Part shown: piece after piece, positions 1-7,719 of the stretch
Position numbering within the stretch: position 1 is the first letter of the stretch
Layout of the letters: each line of letters opens with the position of its first letter
Assembly (NCBI RefSeq): GCF_001536285.1
Contig: NZ_FAOZ01000041.1
Span: 1 to 64,000 of the forward strand
Direction: 5' to 3'
Source of the DNA: Parafrankia irregularis
Lineage (GTDB): Bacteria > Actinomycetota > Actinomycetes > Frankiales > Frankiaceae
Length of the DNA stretch: 64,000 nt
The notes under the pieces: model-generated
What the model was told of the DNA's origin: nothing
Databases searched by the model: none
The model's input: the letters and a program-made list of their open reading frames with translations, nothing else
Program-made: the position numbers and the translations under genes

Positions 1-1
1 C

Positions 2-427
2 GGCCGCCGCCACCGCTTCCCCACCAGCCGGCTACGCACCGCCGTCCACGCCCGTGACCACGGCACCTGTCAGTACCCGGGCTGCGACCACACCCGATGG
101 CTGAACATCCACCACCTCACCGGCTGGGCCAACGGCGGCCACACCGACCTCGACAACCTCACCCTCCTCTGCGGCACCCACCACCGCCACCTCCACGACG
201 AAGGCATCGTGCTCCGCAGAACCCCCGACGGCACCACCACCGCGCTGCTCCCCGACGGCCGCACCCTCACCCCCGCACCACCCGTCACACCCGGGGAACA
301 CCCCACCACCGCCCTCGCCGACGACACCGAACACGTCACCCCGGACGCGATCACCACCCGCAACGGCGGCCGGCTCAACCTCGGTGAATCCCTCTTCGTA
401 CTCCTCCAGGGCCGTGCCGTGGCGTAA
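2..427 (+). CDS. HNH endonuclease, C-terminal part (5' truncated by window edge)
   Basis: The open frame enters from the left edge and ends at TAA. It encodes the zinc-ribbon HNH core: CQYPGCD, then WLNIHHLTGWANGG, DLDNLTLLC and HHRHLHDEG. These are the paired cysteines plus the His-His and Asn of a HNH nuclease. The arrangement matches the C-terminus of the DUF222/HNH family that is multi-copy in actinobacteria. Members are metal-dependent nucleases of unknown role, often linked to mobile DNA. The tail after the nuclease is Thr/Pro-rich and featureless. The N-terminal DUF222 half, if present, lies outside the window. Confidence 0.85.
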   Translation, partial: GRRHRFPTSRLRTAVHARDHGTCQYPGCDHTRWLNIHHLTGWANGGHTDLDNLTLLCGTHHRHLHDEGIVLRRTPDGTTTALLPDGRTLTPAPPVTPGEHPTTALADDTEHVTPDAITTRNGGRLNLGESLFVLLQGRAVA

Positions 428-635
428 CGGGCGAAGGAGGCGGCTGGTGACCGCCGGTGGGTCTTGTTCGTGGATCGACGTGGCCAGCCCACTGGAAGAT
501 CCTGAGTAGCTCGTCGTCGGACGCGGTCGGCTTTCTTTTCCTCCGTTTACCTGTCGTTCGACTGACGCTCCTGCGTTCGAGTTCGTCTTCTCCTGCATAG
601 TTCGCCGAACAAGTTCCTTGTCTGAAGGGGGGCGG

Positions 636-1223
636 ATGGAGCTCGGCGTCAAGACCGACGGCTCACGCTCAGGGGAGAACACGCGCTCGGCCGGGGCCGG
701 GTTCGCCGTGGCCCTGCTGGCAGGCGCGGCGGTCGCGCTCTCGTTGGGCGTGTACGCGAAGGCCCACGACCCGGCGGCGCGTCCGTTGTTCACACTCGGC
801 TTCTCCGGAATGCTTCCGATGAAGGCCTGGCTCACCACCGCCGCGGCGGTGCTGCTTCTCGTGCAGCTCACGACCGCACTGTGGATGTGGGGGCGGCTTC
901 CCGGCGCCGGCAGTGCTCCGGCCTGGGCGGCCCCGACGCACCGCTGGAGCGGCACCCTGGCCTTCGTGCTCACGCTCCCCGTCGCGCTGCACTGCATCTG
1001 GGCGCTCGGGTTCGCCAGCGACGAGACCCGCACGCTCGTCCACAGCCTGGTCGGCTGTGGGTTCTACGGCGCCTACGCCGCGAAGATGCTGGGCCTGCGG
1101 ACCCGGCGGCTGCCCGGCTGGGCCCTGCCGGTCCTCGGCTCCGCGGTTCTCCTGTGCCTGCTCGTGCTCTGGCTCAGCGCGTCCCTGTGGTTCTTCACCC
1201 GTCCCGACATCCCGAAGTTCTGA
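636..1223 (+). CDS. DUF6529-like polytopic membrane protein
   Basis: Encodes 195 residues with about five hydrophobic segments. The ATG at 636 is chosen because a GAAGGGGGG ribosome site lies just upstream; an in-frame TTG at 618 is less likely. Histidines lie in or next to membrane segments (HRWSG, LPVALHCIWAL, VHSLVGCGFYG), a pattern seen in haem-b membrane proteins such as ferric-reductase or b561-like folds. The Rieske gene begins 17 bases after its stop, so the two are probably co-transcribed. I infer a small membrane redox module. The family name is from memory, and haem binding is a guess from the histidines. Confidence 0.7.
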   Translation: MELGVKTDGSRSGENTRSAGAGFAVALLAGAAVALSLGVYAKAHDPAARPLFTLGFSGMLPMKAWLTTAAAVLLLVQLTTALWMWGRLPGAGSAPAWAAPTHRWSGTLAFVLTLPVALHCIWALGFASDETRTLVHSLVGCGFYGAYAAKMLGLRTRRLPGWALPVLGSAVLLCLLVLWLSASLWFFTRPDIPKF

Positions 1224-1240
1224 GAGAGGCCGACAGAGAC

Positions 1241-1687
1241 ATGGCACAGGAAGCAGCGACACGTCGTGCCGTGCTGCCCGGCCTCGCGGTGACCGTGGTC
1301 GCCGCCGCCGCCGGTTACGGGGTGGCGGCGAACAGCAGCGCGGCGGACGCCAAGTCCGTGACCGCGGCGGCCAACGGCGGTGCGACCGCACCGGACACCC
1401 AGGGCCCACTCGCCCAGCTCGCCGACATACCCCAGAACGGAGGGCTGGTCCTGCGCGCCGAGGGAATCGTCCTGACCAGGGACGGCGGGGACAACGTCCA
1501 GGGGTTCTCCGCGGTCTGCACCCACCAGGGGTGCACGGTCTCCTCGGTCACCCAGGGGCAGATCATCTGCCCGTGCCACGGCAGCAGGTTCGACGCCTCC
1601 ACGGGGCAGCCGGTCGCCGGCCCTGCCAAGAAGCAGTTGCCGCCGGTCAATGTGGCCGTTCGTGACAACGCTGTCTTCGGCGTGTGA
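1241..1687 (+). CDS. Tat-exported Rieske [2Fe-2S] protein
   Basis: 148 residues starting at the ATG at 1241. The N-terminus has a twin arginine (TRRAVLPGLAVTVVAAAAG), suggesting Tat export and a membrane anchor. The Rieske motifs are intact: C93-T-H95-Q-G-C98 and C110-P-C112-H113-G-S. Thus cluster ligands C93, H95, C110 and H113 and the disulphide pair C98/C112 are all present. Small Rieske proteins like this act as one-electron carriers at the outer face of the membrane. It sits between a polytopic membrane protein and an FHA protein. The three genes run in one direction with gaps of under 20 bases, so they look like one operon. Confidence 0.88.
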   Translation: MAQEAATRRAVLPGLAVTVVAAAAGYGVAANSSAADAKSVTAAANGGATAPDTQGPLAQLADIPQNGGLVLRAEGIVLTRDGGDNVQGFSAVCTHQGCTVSSVTQGQIICPCHGSRFDASTGQPVAGPAKKQLPPVNVAVRDNAVFGV

Positions 1688-1701
1688 GGGGAGACGGACA
1701 C

Positions 1702-2250
1702 GTGGACCTGACCAGCATCCGGGTGACCACGCCCGCGGGCACGGTGGAACTGAGCCCGGACCGTTCGCATGTGATCGGCCGCGGTCGTGAGGCGGACGTC
1801 CCGTTGACCGACACCAAGGTCTCCCGCCGCCACGTCGAGCTTGTCCCAGAACCGGACGGGTGGATCGCCCGCGACCTGAGCTCCAACGGAATCTGGCGGG
1901 ACGGCGCCCGGAGCCGACAGGTGGTCGTCCACGGCGAGGTCGTCCTTCACCTCGGCGGCAGCAACGGCCCGCGGATCGTGCTGTGGGCGCCGCAGCCGCA
2001 GCCGCGGCCTGAGCCCGAGCCGCACGGAGCTCGCCAGGCGCCGCCGATGAAGGACAACTCCGAGGCCCAGACCGTTCTCGCCGGTCCGGGCGCACGGATG
2101 GCGCCGCCACCCCCAGCGGTGCCCGCCGGTGCCCCCGCCGGAACCGGAACCCCGGCGCCCGCTCGGGCGGGTCTGATGCGGATGCTGCCGACGTTGATCT
2201 GGCTCGCGGCGGTCGGCTTCACCCTCGGAGCCCTGGTCGCGCTGTCCTGA
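1702..2250 (+). CDS. FHA-domain protein with C-terminal membrane anchor
   Basis: 182 residues from the GTG at 1702, preceded by AGGGGAGA. An earlier in-frame GTG at 1684 overlaps the Rieske stop and has no such site. Residues about 5-90 form a forkhead-associated domain: HVIGRGREADVPL, then SRRHVEL and LSSNGIWRDG, the usual Gly-Arg, Ser-Arg-His and Ser-Asn-Gly phosphothreonine-binding signature. A Pro/Ala-rich linker follows, then one hydrophobic helix at the very C-terminus (LPTLIWLAAVGFTLGALVAL). FHA domains bind phosphothreonine on kinase substrates. The partner here is unknown; a membrane Ser/Thr kinase lies at 37-39 kb but is not linked by position. Confidence 0.87.
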   Translation: MDLTSIRVTTPAGTVELSPDRSHVIGRGREADVPLTDTKVSRRHVELVPEPDGWIARDLSSNGIWRDGARSRQVVVHGEVVLHLGGSNGPRIVLWAPQPQPRPEPEPHGARQAPPMKDNSEAQTVLAGPGARMAPPPPAVPAGAPAGTGTPAPARAGLMRMLPTLIWLAAVGFTLGALVALS

Positions 2251-2379
2251 CCGGCGCCTGATGTGACTTTCGCAGGCGTCCGGCCGGTCGGGCCGGGAAT
2301 GCGGGATTCTCGGGAAGGATCTGGAGCACGGGCGGCCGTCCCCCGCCGCCGGCGGTGGTCGGCCGCGTGGAGGAGGACC

Positions 2380-3618
2380 GTGAACCCGTTCCGTTCGCTG
2401 CGCGTGCGCAATTTCCGGCTCTTCGTCGCCGGGCAGATCCTTTCGGTTGCCGGCACCTGGATGATGGTGGTCGCTCAGGACTGGCTGGTGCTCGACCTGA
2501 CCGACGACTCGGCGAGTGCGCTCGCCGTCGTGACCGCGCTGCAGTTCACCCCGTCGCTGCTGCTGATGCTGGTCGGAGGCCGGCTCGCCGACCGTTACGA
2601 CAAGCGGCTTCTGCTCACCGCGGCGAACGTCGCCTCCGGTGTGGTGGCGTCGATGTTCGCGGTGCTGGTGCTCAGCGGCGGCGTGACCCTGTGGCAGATC
2701 CAGCTGTTCGCGCTGGCGCTGGGTGTGGTGAGCGCGGTGGAGACCCCGACCCGGATGGCGTTCATCAGCGAGCTGGTCGGGCCGGAGCTGCTTCCGAACG
2801 CGTCGGCGCTGAGCGCCGCGTATTTCAACGTCGCCCGGGTGGTGGGACCGGCGCTGGCCGGTGCGTTGATCGCCGCCGTCGACGCCGGGCCGGTGATGCT
2901 CCTCAACGCGGTGAGCTACCTGGCGACCGTGGTCGGACTGCGCATGATGCGTCCCGAGGAGCTGCGCCGGTCCGCACGCCCGGCGGCACGGGCCCGGATC
3001 ATCGACGGAGTGCGCTACGTGCGGTCACGGGACGACCTGCTGCTTCCGCTGGTCCTCGTCGGGGCGGTCGGCCTGTGCGCGATGAACTTCCAGCTCACGC
3101 TGCCCCTGCTGGCCAGGACGGTGTTCCACACGGACGCGGCCGCGTTCGGGTTGCTCACCACCGCCTTCGCCGGCGGGTCGCTGCTGGCGGCGCTGGTGAC
3201 GACCGGGCGCCGCACCCGCCCGTCGGCGGACCTGGTCAACGGCGCGGCGCTCGGTCTCGGCGTGGTGATGACGCTGACCGGCTGGGCCCCGACGTTCGCG
3301 ACCGCCGCCGTCGGCCTGTTCGCCACCGGGTTCGCGGTGATCTTCTTCGCGCAGGCGGCGAACCACCGGATCCAGCTCGGCAGCGACCCGGCGTTCCGCG
3401 GGCGGGTGATGTCGATCTACTCGACGATCATGATCGGTTCGACGCCGCTGGGTTCGCTGCTGGTCGGCGCGCTGGCCGAGGCGGTCAACGCGCGGGCCAC
3501 GATGTGGTTCGGCGGAGCCGCCTCCCTGGTCGCGGTCGGCGCCGTCCACGCGGCCGGCCGCCGTGCCCGCGACGGTCGTCCACTTCCCAACCCGGCCGAG
3601 CTCGCCCGGAACGCGTGA
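2380..3618 (+). CDS. MFS transporter, EntS-like exporter
   Basis: 412 residues from the GTG at 2380, with GGAGGAGG just upstream. An open frame extends further upstream but lacks a better start. About 12 membrane segments are visible. The cytoplasmic loop GGRLADRYDKR between segments 2 and 3 is the MFS signature. The N-terminus RSLRVRNFRLFVAGQILS is typical of the DUF894/EntS branch, which exports siderophores and other small molecules by proton antiport. The substrate cannot be read from sequence, and no biosynthetic cluster is adjacent. It starts 129 bases after the FHA gene and may be separately transcribed. Confidence 0.88.
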   Translation: MNPFRSLRVRNFRLFVAGQILSVAGTWMMVVAQDWLVLDLTDDSASALAVVTALQFTPSLLLMLVGGRLADRYDKRLLLTAANVASGVVASMFAVLVLSGGVTLWQIQLFALALGVVSAVETPTRMAFISELVGPELLPNASALSAAYFNVARVVGPALAGALIAAVDAGPVMLLNAVSYLATVVGLRMMRPEELRRSARPAARARIIDGVRYVRSRDDLLLPLVLVGAVGLCAMNFQLTLPLLARTVFHTDAAAFGLLTTAFAGGSLLAALVTTGRRTRPSADLVNGAALGLGVVMTLTGWAPTFATAAVGLFATGFAVIFFAQAANHRIQLGSDPAFRGRVMSIYSTIMIGSTPLGSLLVGALAEAVNARATMWFGGAASLVAVGAVHAAGRRARDGRPLPNPAELARNA

Positions 3619-3629
3619 AGCCTCCCTTT

Positions 3630-3661
3630 CCCTGGACCCTCGCGTCCCTGGACCCTCGCGT
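3630..3661. repeat. 16-bp perfect tandem duplication
   Basis: CCCTGGACCCTCGCGT occurs twice back to back, 3630-3645 and 3646-3661, just after the MFS stop codon. It is probably a simple slippage duplication in non-coding DNA. Confidence 0.9.
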
Positions 3662-3836
3662 CTGCCGCACGTCGCACCGGCCGGCGTACCGCGGCGCCGT
3701 GTCGGGACGTCGCCGTACTGTTCTGACTGCTTCCTCGCAATCTATGGATTGTCCGTAGTGGGTTTCATGATCGAATCGTGATCAGCTGGATCCGGACACC
3801 CCATCCCAGGATGGGTTCTCGGGCTCGCGTCAGACC

Positions 3837-3886
3837 TACACTCGGCCGCTATGTCGCCTCGCACGGTTGCGCACCGCGGCCGGTGA
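3837..3886 (+). promoter_or_regulatory. Possible leaderless promoter and 11-codon leader ORF
   Basis: TACACT at 3837-3842 is a good -10 element and ATG lies 8 bases downstream at 3851. The ATG opens an 11-codon frame (MSPRTVAHRGR) whose TGA at 3884-3886 overlaps the GTG at 3883 of the next gene as GTGA. This suggests a leaderless transcript with a short coupled leader peptide. No attenuator codon run is evident in the peptide. Seen by eye only. Confidence 0.35.
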
Positions 3887-4557
3887 CCACACCAGGCGGC
3901 GGGCCTGCCGCTCCTGGCTGGTATCCCGACCCGCAGGGGCGCTTCGCCCACCGCTATTTCGACGGCAGCGGCTGGACGGACCAGATCGACGACGGTCGCG
4001 GCTGGCACGGGCCCGAGTCCGGCTGGCCGGCACAGCTCCGCCCGGGCCCCGGTCCCGGCGCGGGCGGGGGAGGGGGCGGGGGCGCCGGCGGTGGAGGGGA
4101 CGGGCCGAGCACCGCCGGCGTCACGGTGGTACTGCTCGGCGCCCTCACGATGATGCTCGGCCTGTTCTCCCTGCCCTGGCTCTCCGACGAGGGCGAGACG
4201 GCATCCCTCGAAGACATCCGTGTGCTCGTCGACCGGTATGTGGTGGACGCACCGGGAATCGTCGGGGCCTACTTCGGCGTCGGCGTCTTCTTCGCCGCCT
4301 TCGGTGTCCCGATCGTGGCGCTGGCCGCCGTGTTCGCCCGCGGACCGCTGCGGCGGGCGTTGATGGTGATCACCGGCGTCGCGGGCGGCCTGGCCGTGGT
4401 CTGCCACCTTCTCGCCTGCCGTGATCTGGTCGACGGCCACATCGAGGAGTACAGCGCCGGCCCGTGGGTGGCCGCGGCAGGGATGGTGATCACCGTGGTC
4501 GGTGTGTCGCTTCCGCGCCCCCGGGCACCGCGGCTCGATCCGTTCGGCCCCCGGTAG
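3883..4557 (+). CDS. DUF2510 membrane protein
   Basis: 224 residues from the GTG at 3883. The frame is open further upstream, but the conserved region starts just after this codon. Residues about 10-35 form a DUF2510 motif (PGWYPDPQGRFAHRYFDG, then W-T-D), a small N-terminal domain common on actinobacterial membrane proteins. A long Gly-rich linker follows. Four hydrophobic segments come next, around VVLLGALTMMLGLFSLPWL, FFAAFGVPIVALAAVFA, LMVITGVAGGLAVVCHLLA and WVAAAGMVITVVGVSL. The function is unknown. The start overlaps the stop of a tiny upstream frame, suggesting translational coupling. Confidence 0.75.
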   Translation: MTTPGGGPAAPGWYPDPQGRFAHRYFDGSGWTDQIDDGRGWHGPESGWPAQLRPGPGPGAGGGGGGGAGGGGDGPSTAGVTVVLLGALTMMLGLFSLPWLSDEGETASLEDIRVLVDRYVVDAPGIVGAYFGVGVFFAAFGVPIVALAAVFARGPLRRALMVITGVAGGLAVVCHLLACRDLVDGHIEEYSAGPWVAAAGMVITVVGVSLPRPRAPRLDPFGPR

Positions 4558-4626
4558 CGGGGGCCGAGGTGCGCGGGTAGCGTCCGGCCGGGTCGTGGGC
4601 CGCTCGCGAGTGGAGGACGATGCGCC

Positions 4627-5451
4627 ATGGGCACAGAGGTCGACGAGATCGCCGATGGCATCTACCGGATCTCCACCTTCTTCCCCGAGGTGGCCGGGCC
4701 GGCCGGGTTCACCTTCAACCAGTTCCTGATCGCCGCCGAGGAACCGCTGCTGTTCCACACCGGTATGCGCCAGCTGTTCCCGGAGGTCTCCGCCGCGGTA
4801 GCCCGGGTGGTGCCGGTCGAGCGGCTGCGCTGGATCGCCTTCGGCCACCTGGAGGCGGACGAGTCCGGCGCCATGAACGAGTTCCTCGCCGCGGCACCCC
4901 GCGCCCAGGTCGCGCACGGCCAGCTGGGCTGCGAGATCTCGCTGCGTGACCTCGCGGACCGCCCGCCGCGCTCGCTCGCGCACGGGGAGGTCCTCGACCT
5001 CGGTGACCGGCAGGTGAGCCGCCGGGCCCGTCATTTCGACACGCCGCACGTCCCGCACGGCTGGGACTCCCGGGTGTTGTTCGAGGAGACCACCCGGACG
5101 CTGTTCTGCGGGGATCTGTTCGCCCAGCTCGGCGACGGCCCCGCCGTCACCGACGACGACCCGGCCGACCTGGTCGAACGCTGCCTGGACGCGGAAGCGG
5201 CCCTGCGGCAGACCTCCTGCCTGACGGCGGCGACGTCCACCCTGCGACTGCTCGCCGAGCTGGAACCGCGCACCCTCGCCGTCATGCACGGGACGTCGTG
5301 GCAGGGCGACGGCGCGGCGGCGCTGCGCAGGCTTGCGCTCGGTCTGGAGGAGCGGTTCAGCCCGGAGGCCGAGTTCGCCTGGCGGCCGAGCGTCCTCGCC
5401 GCGCCCGGCGGCACGGGGCACCCGCAGGTCGTCGACGCCGTCCGCCGTTAG
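4627..5451 (+). CDS. MBL-fold (ODP-type diiron) metallo-hydrolase
   Basis: 274 residues from the ATG at 4627, with GGAGGA upstream. The metallo-beta-lactamase fold shows GHLEADESG (H-x-E-x-D), then FDTPHVPHGW, LFCGDLF and VMHG. H-x-E-x-D in place of H-x-H-x-D-H is the hallmark of the oxygen-binding diiron (ODP/flavodiiron) branch. This copy has Glu where flavodiiron proteins carry His straight after the Asp. No flavodoxin domain is attached, so it is a stand-alone ODP protein, perhaps binding oxygen or reducing O2/NO with outside electron donors. The gene appears monocistronic. Confidence 0.8.
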   Translation: MGTEVDEIADGIYRISTFFPEVAGPAGFTFNQFLIAAEEPLLFHTGMRQLFPEVSAAVARVVPVERLRWIAFGHLEADESGAMNEFLAAAPRAQVAHGQLGCEISLRDLADRPPRSLAHGEVLDLGDRQVSRRARHFDTPHVPHGWDSRVLFEETTRTLFCGDLFAQLGDGPAVTDDDPADLVERCLDAEAALRQTSCLTAATSTLRLLAELEPRTLAVMHGTSWQGDGAAALRRLALGLEERFSPEAEFAWRPSVLAAPGGTGHPQVVDAVRR

Positions 5452-5535
5452 ATCCGCTCGGAATGGTCGCTTCACCCGCACCGCGGTGACCGTTCTGCGA
5501 CGGTGGGGCCGTGAGAACCCCGCATCCGCCGCAGC

Positions 5536-5790
5536 CGGTGTGGGCATGCCACCGACGCGGTCCGCACCGTTCTCGGCCTTGGCTTCGGCGTCCTGGAACT
5601 CCGTCGGATCAGCGCCGCGATCGGCCCCGACAACCTCGCGTCCGTCGCCGTTGTCGAGCGGCTGGGCTTCACCCGGGAGGGGCGGATCCGGGATCACGTT
5701 TTCACGAACGGCGCCTGGCGGGACAGCATCCTCTACTCGTTGCTTCAGCCTGAATGGGAGGCCGCGGCCCGCGGGTCGCGGTCGAGATGA
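5536..5790 (+). pseudogene. GNAT acetyltransferase remnant, 5' end missing
   Basis: This frame reads ATDAVRTVLGLGFGVLEL, RRISAAIGPDNLASVAVVER, LGFTREGRIRDHVF, NGAWRDSILYSLL and ends at TGA 5788-5790. That is the C-terminal half of a RimJ-type GNAT acetyltransferase, with the usual N-x-x-S-x-x-V-x-E-x-x-G-F acetyl-CoA region. The frame has a stop at 5512-5514 and no start codon or N-terminal half upstream, so it is a 5'-truncated relic. The rest of 5452-5966 shows no other gene. Confidence 0.75.
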
Positions 5791-5966
5791 CAGGGAAGGC
5801 CGTGCGTCGGGTCGGCGCGGAAATCGGCGCTTCGGCACCTGTGCCAGTTCCGGGAGGATAACGTGATGCGGCCGAGCATTTCATGGTTGTTGAGCGGGAG
5901 GCCCCCCGGGCTGGATCAGGCGGCGGAATTCGCGGCCGGTGCCGTGGGCGGTGTTGGAGGCGAAGC

Positions 5967-6944
5967 GTGGATGAGCTGCTGGTACGCCGGTGGAAAAGGT
6001 ACGGGCAGCACAGACTTTATGTGAGTCTTCCGGACGGCAGAAGCGTTGCCTGCTTCGACCGTCTGACCGGTCGACTCACGATGCTGCTCGACGAGGTGGA
6101 TCGCGACGCGGTGCTGGCGGTGCTCGAGACCCACGGGGTGAGTGTGCCGAAGTCCGCGGTGCCCGTCGGCCCCGCCGAGCCGGTCGGGCCGGACGGTCGG
6201 GTCGGGCCGGCCGTGCCGGGCGGGATGGCTGTGCCGCAGGGGCCTTCCGGGAGCGGGGTGGGAAGATCGCGGGCGGAGCGGCGGATCGCCGAGCCCGCGG
6301 CGGTGAACTCCCCGGCGGCGACGGCACACCCGATGGACCTTGCGGCCCACCGTCCTGGCGAGGCGATCAGCGCGAAGCTTCGCGAGCTGCGGCCCGGGTT
6401 CTGGCGGGCGCTTGCGGACCGCCTGCTGCGGCGCGCCCGGCCGGAGACGGAAAGCTGGCGCACGGGGCTCGCGGGCGAGCAGATGGTGGCGGCGGAGCTG
6501 GCGCCGCTCACGGCCCGGGGCTGGCGGCTGCTGCATTCGATTCCGTTACCGCGCAATGTCGATATCGACCATCTTCTCATCGGCCCGGGTGGCGTCTTCA
6601 CCATCAACACCAAATATCATCGCGGTCGCCGGATATGGGTGGGCGACGACGCCGTGCGGGTGGGTGACGGGTTTCATCCGTATGTGCTGAAAGCCAGGGC
6701 CGAGGCGGTGCGTGCGTCCGAGGCGCTGAGCCGCGCCTGCGGTTTCGGTGTCGGTGTCGCCGGAGTGCTGGCATTCGTCGAGGCGGAGAGCCTGACGGTC
6801 GTGCCGTCGCTCACGGATGTCCTCGTGGCGCACCACGACGATCTGCGCCAGGCCTTTGACGGCGTCGCGGGCCAGTGGACGGCGCAGGACGTCGAGCTGA
6901 TTTTTTCCGCCGCGCGTGACCGATGTACCTGGCCGGTGATCTGA
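5967..6944 (+). CDS. NERD-domain protein
   Basis: 325 residues from the GTG at 5967, preceded at 6 bases by GGAGG. The first 80 residues form a small basic domain (VRRWKRYGQHRLYVSL). A Pro/Gly/Val linker follows to about residue 125. The C-terminal half is a nuclease-related (NERD) domain: WRTGLAGEQMVAAEL, then DIDHLLIGPGGVFTINTKYH, with the acidic Asp-x-Asp and the Lys after Asn-Thr that correspond to the restriction-endonuclease-like core. NERD proteins are suspected DNA-processing nucleases, but few have been tested. Neighbours give no clue to partner or operon. Confidence 0.83.
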   Translation: MDELLVRRWKRYGQHRLYVSLPDGRSVACFDRLTGRLTMLLDEVDRDAVLAVLETHGVSVPKSAVPVGPAEPVGPDGRVGPAVPGGMAVPQGPSGSGVGRSRAERRIAEPAAVNSPAATAHPMDLAAHRPGEAISAKLRELRPGFWRALADRLLRRARPETESWRTGLAGEQMVAAELAPLTARGWRLLHSIPLPRNVDIDHLLIGPGGVFTINTKYHRGRRIWVGDDAVRVGDGFHPYVLKARAEAVRASEALSRACGFGVGVAGVLAFVEAESLTVVPSLTDVLVAHHDDLRQAFDGVAGQWTAQDVELIFSAARDRCTWPVI

Positions 6945-7015
6945 CCCAGGCCCGCCAGGCCAGGCGCAGCTGTCGGCTCGGCGTCGTTCGACGGCGGGCG
7001 GCTGTTTGCCTCGGC

Positions 7016-7021
7016 TACAAA
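7016..7021 (+). promoter_or_regulatory. -10 element of a leaderless promoter
   Basis: TACAAA ends six bases before the ATG at 7028, and no ribosome site is present. The same TA-rich hexamer plus six-base spacing is seen before genes starting at 48641, 48998 and 53021. No clear -35 box is visible. Confidence 0.4.
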
Positions 7022-7027
7022 TCTGGC

Positions 7028-7705
7028 ATGTCAAGGGTGATGGCTGTTCTGGCCGCGGTGCCGGCGCTGCTCGTCGGTGGGCTTCTCACGGTTGCCTTCC
7101 TGCTTCCCGACGATCAGCTGTACCTGCTGGGGCCGCTGATCGCCGGGACCGTGATCCTCGCGATGTTCACGGTCTTCGCGCTGGCGCCGCGCCTGCTGCG
7201 GTGGCGGCTGGCGGAGCTGTTCGGGCGCGAGGGCAGCCGGGTGCCGGGGATGGGTCCGATGCCGGTCGCCGGGCGGCCAGGCAGCCCGGCAACCGGTTTC
7301 TCCTTCTTCTTCGGTAACGGCGCGGGCAACGGCCCGATGTGGTTCGACGGCGCGGGCGCCGCTGGTGACCCGCATGAGCCGTGGCGCGGCTGGCACCCGC
7401 ACGGCGACGCGCGCGGGGACCAGCCCTGGTGCCACACCGACGGCGGTCACGGCCACTCCGGGTATTCGGGCCACGCCGGTCACCCGGGCCACCACGACCA
7501 GCATCCGTGGGGGACGGACTCCTGGAGCGGTTCGTACAGCCACGGCGGCGCGGCCGACAGCTGTTCGAGTGCCTCGTCGAGCCACGGGTCCGACGGTTCG
7601 TGGTCCAGCGGCAGCTCGGACAGCAGCTCGTCCAGTAGCAGCTCGGACGGCGGCAGCTCGTCCAGCAGCAGTTTCGACAGCTCGTCCAGTGGTTCCAGCT
7701 GGTGA
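7028..7705 (+). CDS. Membrane protein with His/Gly and poly-Ser tail
   Basis: 225 residues from the ATG at 7028, which fits a leaderless start. Two hydrophobic helices lie at about residues 6-24 and 31-52 (VLAAVPALLVGGLLTVAFLL and LIAGTVILAMFTVFALAP). The rest is low complexity. About 45 residues are rich in Gly, His and Trp (GGHGHSGYSGHAGHPGHHDQ) and could bind metal. The last 60 or so are Ser/Gly/Asp-rich, with long Ser runs in SSDSSSSSSSSDGG style. Poly-Ser tails of this kind occur on surface-exposed or phosphorylated proteins. I do not recognise the family. The coding bias is normal, so the gene is probably real. Confidence 0.65.
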   Translation: MSRVMAVLAAVPALLVGGLLTVAFLLPDDQLYLLGPLIAGTVILAMFTVFALAPRLLRWRLAELFGREGSRVPGMGPMPVAGRPGSPATGFSFFFGNGAGNGPMWFDGAGAAGDPHEPWRGWHPHGDARGDQPWCHTDGGHGHSGYSGHAGHPGHHDQHPWGTDSWSGSYSHGGAADSCSSASSSHGSDGSWSSGSSDSSSSSSSSDGGSSSSSSFDSSSSGSSW

Positions 7706-7719
7706 GGGCCGGGCGCGGG

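Noticed and set aside
3742-5838. Long minus-strand frame over the DUF2510 and MBL genes
   Set aside because: It runs through two well-supported genes and has no recognisable domain.
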